DNA of 64,000 nucleotides from Colwellia sp. MB3u-45. GTDB taxonomy: Bacteria; Pseudomonadota; Gammaproteobacteria; Enterobacterales; Alteromonadaceae. Where the stretch lies: NCBI RefSeq assembly GCF_014077005.1, contig NZ_JACGVC010000044.1:62001-126000 (forward strand), given 5' to 3'. Made by a program: the position numbers and the translations under genes. Each line of letters begins with the position of its first letter. Positions within the stretch are counted from its first letter, which is position 1. A model generated the notes under the pieces. That model saw only the letters and a list, made by a program, of their open reading frames with translations. It did not search any database and was not told the origin of the DNA. This document shows positions 8,815 through 19,100 of the stretch, piece after piece.

Positions 8815-9842
8815 TAGTCGTTACTAAATAATTTTCTTCTCACCATCGCCCGGTAAGCCTTCGGCGTTATATTGAGCCTTTGCTTAAACAGGCGAGTAAA
8901 GTTTGCTTGGTCTTGATAACCGACTTGAAAAGCCACTTCTTGAATGGATAAATTACTCGCGGCTAATAATTCCTTCGCGCTTTGTATTTTTAATTGTTGC
9001 CAATATTGTGTCGCATTAATGCCGGTGGCGTATTTAAATCGGCGAGTAAATGAACGCTGACTGATGCCGAACTGCTGCGCGATGTCATTTAAGCTTAACT
9101 CAGTATTTAAGTTGGTTTTTAACCAAAATTGAATTTGGCTGATTAATTCATCAGGGTGGCGATCTACCGCACCTTCTAAATAACGCTGTTCTTCGTAAGG
9201 CTTTCTAATTTCATGGGAAAAGTTTCGCTCTACTTGTTGTGCGGCATTTTGGCCGTAAATCTGAAAAATAATATGCACAACAATATCAGCTAAGGCATTG
9301 ACACTGGCCGCACAATAAGTGCGTTCCGATTGGGTGATAAAAAAATCTGGCTTCAAATCTACTTTTGGATAATCACGTTTAAATTGCTCCACATAGTGCC
9401 AATGGGTGGTTGCTGGGTGATAATCTAAAATACCGGCCTCAGCCATTAAGCAAACACCGGTACCACCGCCAATTAAGGTTGAGCCTTTGCCCCAAATCTC
9501 AGTTAACCACTGCAACATTTTTGGTTGTTGAGCAATGGTCGGTCTGGGATTGCGCCACAAACTAGGAATAAAGGCAAAATCAGGCCGTTGAGCATGATCA
9601 ATGTCAATATCAGGCAGTAGTTTAATTAAAGCGCGAGTTGATATCGGTTTAATGCTTTCAGCAACCATTTGAATAGACAAACGCGGTGCATGGCGGTTTG
9701 CTTGCAAAGCCACCGCTTCGCCCGCACGTAACATTTCAACTGGCAGGCTGACACTGGTTGCTAGCATTTGATCATAAAGCAACAAGGCAATCTTGATGGT
9801 ATTGTCTTTACGGCGTTTAAATTTTGTCTTCATTAACCTCAT
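8814..9842 (-). CDS. GlxA-family transcriptional regulator (DJ-1/PfpI domain plus AraC HTH)
   Basis: The protein is about 342 residues. Residues 15-190 form a DJ-1/PfpI-like amidotransferase fold, which in this family senses ligands rather than catalysing. Residues 235-335 form an AraC-type double helix-turn-helix, seen from LSLNDIAQQFGISQRSFTRRF and VAFQVGYQDQANFTRLFK. Relatives regulate use of quaternary amines, arginine or glycine betaine in Pseudomonas, but no target is visible here. It diverges from fabY, whose promoter region it shares. Starts at GTG 9845, ATG 9842 and ATG 9833 are all possible; the AGG before 9833 is slightly better placed. Confidence 0.82.
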   Translation of the reverse strand: MRLMKTKFKRRKDNTIKIALLLYDQMLATSVSLPVEMLRAGEAVALQANRHAPRLSIQMVAESIKPISTRALIKLLPDIDIDHAQRPDFAFIPSLWRNPRPTIAQQPKMLQWLTEIWGKGSTLIGGGTGVCLMAEAGILDYHPATTHWHYVEQFKRDYPKVDLKPDFFITQSERTYCAASVNALADIVVHIIFQIYGQNAAQQVERNFSHEIRKPYEEQRYLEGAVDRHPDELISQIQFWLKTNLNTELSLNDIAQQFGISQRSFTRRFKYATGINATQYWQQLKIQSAKELLAASNLSIQEVAFQVGYQDQANFTRLFKQRLNITPKAYRAMVRRKLFSND

Positions 9843-9969
9843 CACTCTTTATTCTACTTGTTTGGCTATTTTGACATGTTTTATGGCTATAAATGAATGT
9901 TATTTATTTTCGCTAACTCTTACACTGATCAACATAAATATTAATATTTGAATTTAAAGAGATTTTTTC

Positions 9970-11865
9970 ATGACTGCGTTACCTATTATAGTTGGCATGG
10001 GCGGTATTAATGCCGCAGGTAGAACATCGTTTCATCAGGGCTTTCGCCGCATTGTTATTGATAAATTAAATGCTGAAGCTCGCCAAGAAACTTTTGTTGG
10101 TTTAGCAACATTAATGAATTTACTGACCAGTCAAGACGGACACTTGCTTGATGCCGAAGGTAAGGTAGTTGATAAATCTGAGGTTGAAAAACGTTTCGGT
10201 GAAGAAATTTTAGCGGGTACATTAATTCGCAAAATTGAAAATGAACATTTTGATCCTGATGCGACGCCATGGCAGCAAAAATTGACGATGGACACTGGCG
10301 AAAAGGGTATTAGCTTTGAAACCCGTGCTCGTGATTTACCTAAGCCATTACCGCGTACATGGCAAATTACTGAACTAGCAGATAAACGTGTTCGTGTTGA
10401 TATTGCCGGTGAAATTGAAGTCAAACATGACTCAACTCGTGATAACCCCATTAAAGCAGCGGGCCAATTTCCAACAGGTTTTAAACCCGCCAGTTTATAT
10501 AACAGCCGTTATCAGCCACGTGGTTTACAAGCGACTATTTTTGGCGCCGCCGATGCTATTCATTCTACCGGTTATAGTTGGAGTGAAATTGTTGATAAAA
10601 TTTGCCCAGATGAAATTGGGACATATTCAGCATCGGTATTTGGTCAAACTCAAGCTGAAGGCTTGGGTGGAATGATGCAAAATCGCCAAAAAGGTGAGCG
10701 TGTTTCAACAAAAAATTTAGCCCTTGGTTTAAACACCATGTCGACTGACTTTATCAACGCTTATGTTACTGGCAGTGTTGGAACAACTTTTACCTCTACT
10801 GGCGCATGTGCCACTTTTTTATATAACTTAAAAGCGGCAGTACAAGATATTCAAGCAGGGCGTATTCGCTTGGCAATTGTCGGTAGTAATGACTGTGCTA
10901 TTACGCCTGAAGTTGTTGAAGGTTTTGGCAACATGAGTGCACTGGCCAATGAAGAAGGCTTGAAAAAAATTGATGGTAATGGCGTTGCCGATCATCGTCG
11001 CACTAGCCGCCCGTTTGGGGAAAACTGTGGCTTTACCATTGGTGAAGCTGCGCAGTTTATTGTTTTAGTGGATGATGCCTTAGCGCTAGAGCTTGGTATG
11101 CATGTTTTGGGTTCAGTGGCGGATGTTTTTACTAACGCCGACGGTATTAAAAAATCGATTACAGCACCAGGCCCCGGTAATTATATCACTATGGCAAAGT
11201 CAGTTTCCTTGGCTAAGTCGATCATTGGTGCGGAGTCAGTTCAACAACGTAGCTTTATTTTAGCGCATGGCTCGAGTACCCCACAAAACCGTGTTACTGA
11301 ATCGTTAATTTATGATCGTATTGCCAAAAGTTTTGATATTAATAATTGGCCGATAGCAGCACCTAAAGCCTTTGTTGGTCATACTATTGGCCCAGCCAGT
11401 GGCGATCAGGTAGCTATGGCGCTAGGCATATTTGCTCACAATATTATGCCGGGTATTACCACCATTGATAAAGTGGCCGATGATGTTTATAACGAGCGTT
11501 TAAATATTGCTACTGAGCATTGGCATTGTCAAGATATGGACGTCGCCTTTATTAACTCAAAAGGTTTTGGTGGCAACAACGCCACAGCGACTTTGTTTTC
11601 TCCAACGGTAACCTTGGCGATGATGGAAAAACGCCACGGCGCTGCTGCGATGCAAACTTACCGTGATAAAGCCACTGTGGTAGAACAAGCAAGAGTTAAA
11701 TATCAAGCGCAAGCCGATAGTGGCGACTTTCAAATTATTTACCGTTTTGGCGATGGTACGTTAATGGATGATGATCTTACTATTACGGATGAAGATATTA
11801 GTGTCAGCGGTTTTACTAATAAAATAGTGTTACCCGCAAAGAACCCGTTTGCCGATATGGTTTAA
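9970..11865 (+). CDS. fabY: Beta-ketoacyl-ACP synthase of the FabY type
   Basis: It condenses acetyl-CoA or acyl donors with malonyl-ACP to start or extend fatty acid synthesis. In Pseudomonas aeruginosa FabY is the main initiating synthase in place of FabH. The 631-residue length and the MTALPIIVGMGGINAAGR start fit FabY rather than the roughly 410-residue FabB/FabF. Catalytic residues are visible: Cys280 in TGACATFLYN, His433 in AHGSSTPQNR and His471 in FVGHTIGPASGDQ. It is a single-gene unit facing away from the AraC-type regulator and ending in a strong hairpin. Confidence 0.9.
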   Translation: MTALPIIVGMGGINAAGRTSFHQGFRRIVIDKLNAEARQETFVGLATLMNLLTSQDGHLLDAEGKVVDKSEVEKRFGEEILAGTLIRKIENEHFDPDATPWQQKLTMDTGEKGISFETRARDLPKPLPRTWQITELADKRVRVDIAGEIEVKHDSTRDNPIKAAGQFPTGFKPASLYNSRYQPRGLQATIFGAADAIHSTGYSWSEIVDKICPDEIGTYSASVFGQTQAEGLGGMMQNRQKGERVSTKNLALGLNTMSTDFINAYVTGSVGTTFTSTGACATFLYNLKAAVQDIQAGRIRLAIVGSNDCAITPEVVEGFGNMSALANEEGLKKIDGNGVADHRRTSRPFGENCGFTIGEAAQFIVLVDDALALELGMHVLGSVADVFTNADGIKKSITAPGPGNYITMAKSVSLAKSIIGAESVQQRSFILAHGSSTPQNRVTESLIYDRIAKSFDINNWPIAAPKAFVGHTIGPASGDQVAMALGIFAHNIMPGITTIDKVADDVYNERLNIATEHWHCQDMDVAFINSKGFGGNNATATLFSPTVTLAMMEKRHGAAAMQTYRDKATVVEQARVKYQAQADSGDFQIIYRFGDGTLMDDDLTITDEDISVSGFTNKIVLPAKNPFADMV

Positions 11866-11891
11866 TCTTCATAAAAAGCTAGAAACTTTGC

Positions 11892-11925
11892 CAAAAGCCC
11901 TGCAATGATATTGACAGGGCTTTTG
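11892..11925 (+). terminator. Rho-independent terminator of fabY
   Basis: An 11-bp perfect stem (11892-11902 with 11915-11925) has a GCCCTG core and a 12-nt loop. Its right arm carries a run of four T. It lies 27 bp past the fabY stop. Confidence 0.8.
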
Positions 11926-12121
11926 TATTTAATGCACTATCAATAATTGTTATATTTATATTTATATTTATATTTGTATGAAGTGGCTAATATTCTATGG
12001 TTGATAAAAATATTTTGCTTTGAGGAGATGTTTTTAGTAACTTTTAATCACTTTCGCAGCTTTCGTCACTATAGAGTTCACATCATAGTAATTTAATCAC
12101 CATTGGAATGGTACATTATAT

Positions 12122-14344
12122 ATGGCTATAGCGCCTATTGAAATTGCTCTAAAGCTTGACAATGACCATGACATTGTTGAACCTAAACCTAGTCAAATCG
12201 GCCCGATCTTATTCGCCTTAGTTTTAGGTTTAACTGGCGCTTTACTCAATAGTTACCCAATAGAGCTCGCCTATAGTATTTTTTTAGTGCTTGGTAACCT
12301 TGCATTTATTATTGCCGCCGCCTATCTTCGTCCCGCATTGACCCTATTATGTGCTTTGATTTGTGTCGCGCCATTGTTAATTATTTGGGGTCATCCCTTT
12401 GGTTTTGTAACTTTTGGCTGCGAAGCGCTTTTTGTCTCTTATTTGCGTAGTCGTGGTTGGTATTTACCGACAGCAGATTTTTTGTATTGGTTGGTTATTG
12501 GTATGCCACTGACCGCATTGTTAATTGAATTCACTACGACTAATGCGCCAGAATATTTAATATTTTCTTTGTTTAAACAAAGTATCAACGGAATTTTTTA
12601 TACTGCTTTAGCTGTTATCTTGATTTTTGTATTTGGTGATAAACTGAGAGGTTGGATAAAGTCACAACAACCACCGCTAGTGAAAAATCTCAAACAATAC
12701 TTGCAGTATATTTTATGGGTCATGTCGGCTTTTTTTGTGGTCGGCGTTTGTTTGTTTTTAAGTCGAAGTTTAACCAATATTCAAGATCAACAATTTCAAG
12801 ATAAGCTTGATATTAGCAGTCAGTACGTGGTGCGTATTATTGAAAGTTATGTTGATGATCATAAGAAAGCAATAGCCCAAGTAGCGAATAGCTTATCGGT
12901 TATTGAGCCCAATAATTATGATGATGCCTTGACTAAAGTACATGAAATTTATCCTGGTTTTTTGACCATGCTGATTGCCAATCAAGATGGCAACTTAGTG
13001 ACTTCTTCACCGCGTGCTTTAATGGAAAACCTGCCCCAAAGTGGCTTTAGTGTTGCTGACCGCTCGTATTTTTCCCAAGCCTTTTTTCAGCAATCGCTTT
13101 ATGTTTCTTCGGTTTTTTTGGGTCGAGGTTTTGGTGCCGACCCTATTATTGCTATTAGTGCGCCAATTTATGCTAACGATAATACTAACAAGAAAAATAA
13201 ACCTGTTGGTATTGTTGAAGGTTCGCTAAATCTTAATTTGTTTAAGCAGGTTAATCGTTATGCTGCCAATGATCGAGAAATTGATCTGGTATTAACGGAT
13301 GAAAATGACAATGTTATTTATGCTGATGCGGATTTAGCGCTGGCGACATTGTCGAAATTTAATTTTTCTTTGGATCAAGCGAATGCCAAACATCAACTAC
13401 TGACGATTGACACTTATGGTGCCAATAAACAGCGTTATTTGCACCGTCAATCGGTACTTAATAATGGCTGGAAAATATTTATTTTAATTGAGCATAGGCA
13501 AATTTTAGCTTTAGTAGAGCAACAATATTTGACTATTTTTATCTCGTTATTCGTTATTTTTATTTTGGTGATTGTCTTAGCAAACCAATTTGCTCGCGCT
13601 TTGAGTAGACCATTAGCCTTCGCTTTAAAAGAGCTTGCCCACGGTGGAGGTAAAAGCGGTTACAAAACTATGCCTTATGTGGCGCCTACTGATTTTTTAA
13701 TCTTGTACGAGGAATTACAGCAGTCGAAAGAGCGTTTACTTAAGCAGCAATTTATTTTAGAAGATATAGTAGAAAAACGTACCCAAGCATTAAATGAAGC
13801 GAATACGGCCCTAAAAAAATTAGCCAATAAAGATAGTTTAACCGGTTTATATAATCGTCGTTATCTGAACAATAAATTTAGTGAGTTACAAGCGATACTG
13901 GCGCGAAATAATGCCACTATGTTAGTGGCTATGCTAGATCTTGATCACTTTAAAAAGCTTAACGATGAATATGGTCATTTAATGGGTGATCGCTGTTTAA
14001 AATATGTTGCTGAAGTCATGAGTAATAAGTTTCCTCGCCGCAGTGATATTGTGGCACGCTTTGGCGGTGAAGAATTTATTATTGTTGCGCAACATGATGA
14101 GCAAGGTATTATGCTAGAAAAGCTTGAAGAATTACGTCAAGAAATAGCCCAGCATCAATTTGAACATGACACTGGGGAGTTGATAAGTGTCACTATATCT
14201 ATTGGCGTGGTGACGGCTAATGCGACATATTCTGAAAAAATTACTGATTGGATCACGCTTGCTGATGAACAACTCTATCAAGCAAAAGACAATGGTCGTA
14301 ATCAATCATCGATAAATCAGTTAGTTCATATTAGTCATAACTAA
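12122..14344 (+). CDS. Membrane diguanylate cyclase with a periplasmic Cache-type sensor
   Basis: This enzyme makes cyclic di-GMP from two GTP. The 740-residue protein has an N-terminal block of five or six membrane helices (about 28-175), another helix at about 192-213, and a periplasmic sensory domain of dCache type (about 215-460, with FLTMLIANQDGNLV and a Ser/Arg-rich ligand face). A helix at 465-487, a short coiled coil and a GGDEF domain (about 570-735) complete it. The catalytic motif GGEEF is at 648-652. The inhibitory RxxD site (RRSD) stands five residues before it, so product inhibition is expected. The ribosome site is weak. It is a single gene; its stop codon lies inside a perfect palindrome. 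Confidence 0.9.
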   Translation: MAIAPIEIALKLDNDHDIVEPKPSQIGPILFALVLGLTGALLNSYPIELAYSIFLVLGNLAFIIAAAYLRPALTLLCALICVAPLLIIWGHPFGFVTFGCEALFVSYLRSRGWYLPTADFLYWLVIGMPLTALLIEFTTTNAPEYLIFSLFKQSINGIFYTALAVILIFVFGDKLRGWIKSQQPPLVKNLKQYLQYILWVMSAFFVVGVCLFLSRSLTNIQDQQFQDKLDISSQYVVRIIESYVDDHKKAIAQVANSLSVIEPNNYDDALTKVHEIYPGFLTMLIANQDGNLVTSSPRALMENLPQSGFSVADRSYFSQAFFQQSLYVSSVFLGRGFGADPIIAISAPIYANDNTNKKNKPVGIVEGSLNLNLFKQVNRYAANDREIDLVLTDENDNVIYADADLALATLSKFNFSLDQANAKHQLLTIDTYGANKQRYLHRQSVLNNGWKIFILIEHRQILALVEQQYLTIFISLFVIFILVIVLANQFARALSRPLAFALKELAHGGGKSGYKTMPYVAPTDFLILYEELQQSKERLLKQQFILEDIVEKRTQALNEANTALKKLANKDSLTGLYNRRYLNNKFSELQAILARNNATMLVAMLDLDHFKKLNDEYGHLMGDRCLKYVAEVMSNKFPRRSDIVARFGGEEFIIVAQHDEQGIMLEKLEELRQEIAQHQFEHDTGELISVTISIGVVTANATYSEKITDWITLADEQLYQAKDNGRNQSSINQLVHISHN

Positions 14345-14367
14345 GCTTAGTTATGACTAATATGAAC
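14324..14367. repeat. Perfect 44-bp palindrome at the 3' end of the cyclase gene
   Basis: Arms 14324-14345 and 14346-14367 are exact reverse complements, 22 bp each with no spacer, centred on an AAGCTT site. The left arm encodes the last residues of the diguanylate cyclase and its TAA. There is no T-run after it. It could fold as a 3' hairpin protecting the mRNA or extrude as a cruciform. Confidence 0.9.
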
Positions 14368-14466
14368 ATAAATTATGTCAATAACAATAATGAGACTTTT
14401 TCTGCGCAATAAATACGGCAGAATAAAAAGCTCGTTGTGTAGTCTGAGTCTGCTGGGTTTGATAAC

Positions 14467-14491
14467 AAAAAAACGCTCGTCATTTGAGCGT
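14467..14491 (-). terminator. Rho-independent terminator for the gltBD transcript
   Basis: Arms 14473-14478 and 14486-14491 (ACGCTC with GAGCGT) make a 6-bp stem. Read on the minus strand it is followed by seven T. It lies about 220 bp past gltD and is the first good terminator there. Confidence 0.65.
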
Positions 14492-14577
14492 AATTATAGC
14501 GTTCAAATTTTTATTAAAAGATAAGTCGTAAGCTTGAAGTTATGGTTATTATGCGTCGAGGTGCTTGCTGATAAATT

Positions 14578-14614
14578 TCACTTTAAAATACCGCCAGGCG
14601 ATATTTTAAAGTGA
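14578..14614. repeat. 13-bp inverted repeat downstream of gltD
   Basis: Arms 14578-14590 and 14602-14614 are perfectly complementary over 13 bp. The 11-nt GC-rich loop (CCGCCAGGCGA) can form a small stem of its own. No T-run follows on either strand. It may be a 3' mRNA hairpin. Confidence 0.6.
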
Positions 14615-14709
14615 TTTATGTCAAACAAATTCAGCTTAGTTAAGTGAGCAACATATTAGTCTGATTGTTGTTAGCCCGCTTGTTATTAGGCTAATTGTTT
14701 TAAGCAATA

Positions 14710-16182
<1,473 letters not shown>

Positions 16183-16185
16183 TTA

Positions 16186-19100
16186 TTATTGTGCTTGAAC
16201 ACGAAGTTCTGCAGATGAACGGCTACGATGTCCCAATAGGGTTTTAACATCAACGGCCTTTGGCTTAACCAGCTTAAATAGCGGTGCGTAAGTGGCAAAA
16301 TGAGTTAAAATTTCTTCTGCTCTTAAACTGCTGGTTTCATCTAGGTGTTGGTTGATAATGCCACGTAGATGTTCTTGGTGAATATTAAGCTCATCTATCG
16401 CTAACATTTCAATTGATTCATTATTCAGGCGTATGGCTAGGTCGTCTTGCTCATCTAAAACATAAGCGAAGCCGCCAGTCATACCGGCACCAAAATTAAC
16501 GCCCACTTGACCTAAAATGGTCACTATGCCGCCGGTCATATATTCACAGCCATGATCACCGGTACCTTCAATAACGGCATGACAGCCAGAATTTCGCACC
16601 GCAAAGCGCTCACCTGCACGGCCACAACCATATAGCTTACCGCCGGTTGCTCCGTATAAACAGGTATTGCCCATAATCATAGTTTTATGACTTAAATATT
16701 CTACGCCTTTGGGCGGTTTGATTGTTAATTTGCCACCGGCCATACCTTTACCGACATAATCATTGGCATCACCTGTTAGGGTCATTTCTAAGCCGCCAGC
16801 ATTCCAGACACCAAAGCTTTGACCGGCAGTGCCATTGAAAAATATTTTAATCGGGTCAGCTGCCATACCTTGGTCACCATGTTTAGAGGCAATTTCACCC
16901 GATAATGAAGCACCGACAGAACGATCGGTGTTTTGAATCGTTAAACGATATTCACCGCCACTACTGTGGGCAATAGCATGTGAGGCAAGCGCGAGTAAAC
17001 GCTGATTTAACACGCCTTTGTCAAAGGGTTCATTGCTAGCCGTTTGATATAAGGTGGTATCATCACCGGCGACAACCGGGGCAATAATGGGACGTAAATC
17101 TAGTTTTTGTTGCTTGGCGGTAATACCGGCCAAGGGCACGAATAAATCGGTACGACCAATAATAGCGGTTAAGCTTTCAACGCCTAAACTGGCTAAAATT
17201 TCACGCACATCTTGCGCAATAAATTTAAAATAATTCATCACTTGCTCAGGTAAACCTTTAAAGAATTGTTCTCGTAGCACTTCATCTTGTGTTGCTACAC
17301 CCGTGGCACAATTATTTAAATGACAAATACGCAGAAATTTACAGCCTAAAGTCACCATAGGCGCGGTGCCAAAACCGAAGCTTTCGGCACCTAAAATAGC
17401 GGCTTTAACAATATCCAAGCCAGTTTTTAGACCACCATCAACTTGTAAACGCACTTTGTGGCGTAAACCGTTTGTGACCAGTGATTGGTGCGCTTCAGCT
17501 AAGCCAAGCTCCCACGGGCAACCGGCATATTTAACCGAGGTTAATGGGCTGGCACCTGTGCCGCCGTCATTACCAGAAATAGTAATAAAGTCAGCAAAGG
17601 CTTTGGCAACGCCCGAGGCGATAGTGCCAACACCTGGACCTGAAACCAGTTTTACGGAAATAATCGCTTTAGGATTGACTTGCTTTAAGTCGAAAATCAG
17701 TTGTGCGAGATCTTCAATCGAATAAATATCGTGATGTGGCGGCGGTGATATTAAGGTTACTCCAGGCACTGAAAAACGCAACTTTGCAATTAACGGTGTA
17801 ACTTTATCACCGGGCAATTGGCCACCTTCACCTGGTTTTGCACCTTGTGCCACTTTGATTTGCAGCACATCAGCATTCACCAGATAATACGGTGTAACGC
17901 CAAAGCGCCCAGAGGCAATTTGCTTAATACGCGAGTTTTTGACTGTGCCGTAGCGACGTTCGTCTTCACCGCCTTCACCAGAATTTGAGAAACCACCTAG
18001 GCGATTCATCGCAATCGCTAGCGCTTCATGTGCTTCAGGACTTAAGGCACCAATTGACATTGCGGCACTATCAAAGCGTTTAAACAGTTCAGACTCTGCT
18101 TCAACTTCGGAGATATCAATGGCGGTTTGATCATCTTTTAGGGCTAATAAATCACGTAATGCTGCGGGTGGACGTTGGTTAACGTGGTCAGCAAATATTC
18201 TGTAATCACTATAGTTGCCGCTGCGTACCGCCGCTTGTAGCGTGCTCACTACATCAGGGTTATAGGCATGGTATTCACCGCCGTGGACATATTTTAGTAA
18301 ACCGCCATGACTCATTTTTTGATGTGGCATAAAGGCTTTGCGAGCTAGGTTTATATTGTCTTGTTCAATGTCGGTAAAGTCAGCGCCCTGAATACGGCTA
18401 GGTAAATCAGGGAAACAAAGTGCCATAATCTTACTATTAAGACCAATAACCTCAAATAGTCCGGCACAACGGTAGCTGGCAATGGTAGAAATACCCATTT
18501 TTGATAATATCTTTAATAGGCCTTTATTAATGCCTTCACGGTAATTTACGATGGCTTCGCGGGCCGTGAGGTTAAGTTGCTTTTGTTCAACCAGTTGTTC
18601 AATAGTCTCATAAGCTAAGAAAGGGTAAATCGCCGTTGCCCCTAAGCCAAGCAGCACGGCAAACTGATGTGAGTCACGCACTGACGCGGTTTCGACAATA
18701 ATGTTGGAATCACAACGTAATTGCGTATCGACTAAACGTTTTTGCACTGCACCCACCGCCATTGCGGCAGGAATGGGCAACATACCTTTATCTATATGGC
18801 GATCTGATAACACTAAGATTACGGTGTTTTTATCTCTGACTAATGTTTCGGCTTCATCACATAATCGAATGATAGCGGCTTCTAAGCCCTCTGCTTGATC
18901 ATAGTTTAAGGTTAAAGTGTCTGAGCGGTAATGTTCAGGGTCTAGCTCGCGTAATTGTTTTAAGCCGGTATACATTAATACCGGTGTCGCAAATAGAATA
19001 CGATCAGCATGGCCAGTAGTTTCATTAAAAACATTATGCTCACGGCCAATACAAGTGCCTAACGACATTACGTAGCGTTCACGCAAAGGGTCAATAGGTG

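Larger units (their letters stand above)
14345..14709. other. Gene-free stretch between the cyclase and gltD
   Basis: This stretch holds the right half of the 44-bp palindrome, the minus-strand terminator at 14467-14491 and a second inverted repeat at 14578-14614. I see no open frame with a ribosome site and no RNA gene. Confidence 0.6.

Noticed and set aside
10055-10451. Open frames opposite the start of fabY
   Set aside because: They are antisense to conserved coding sequence and lack starts with ribosome sites.
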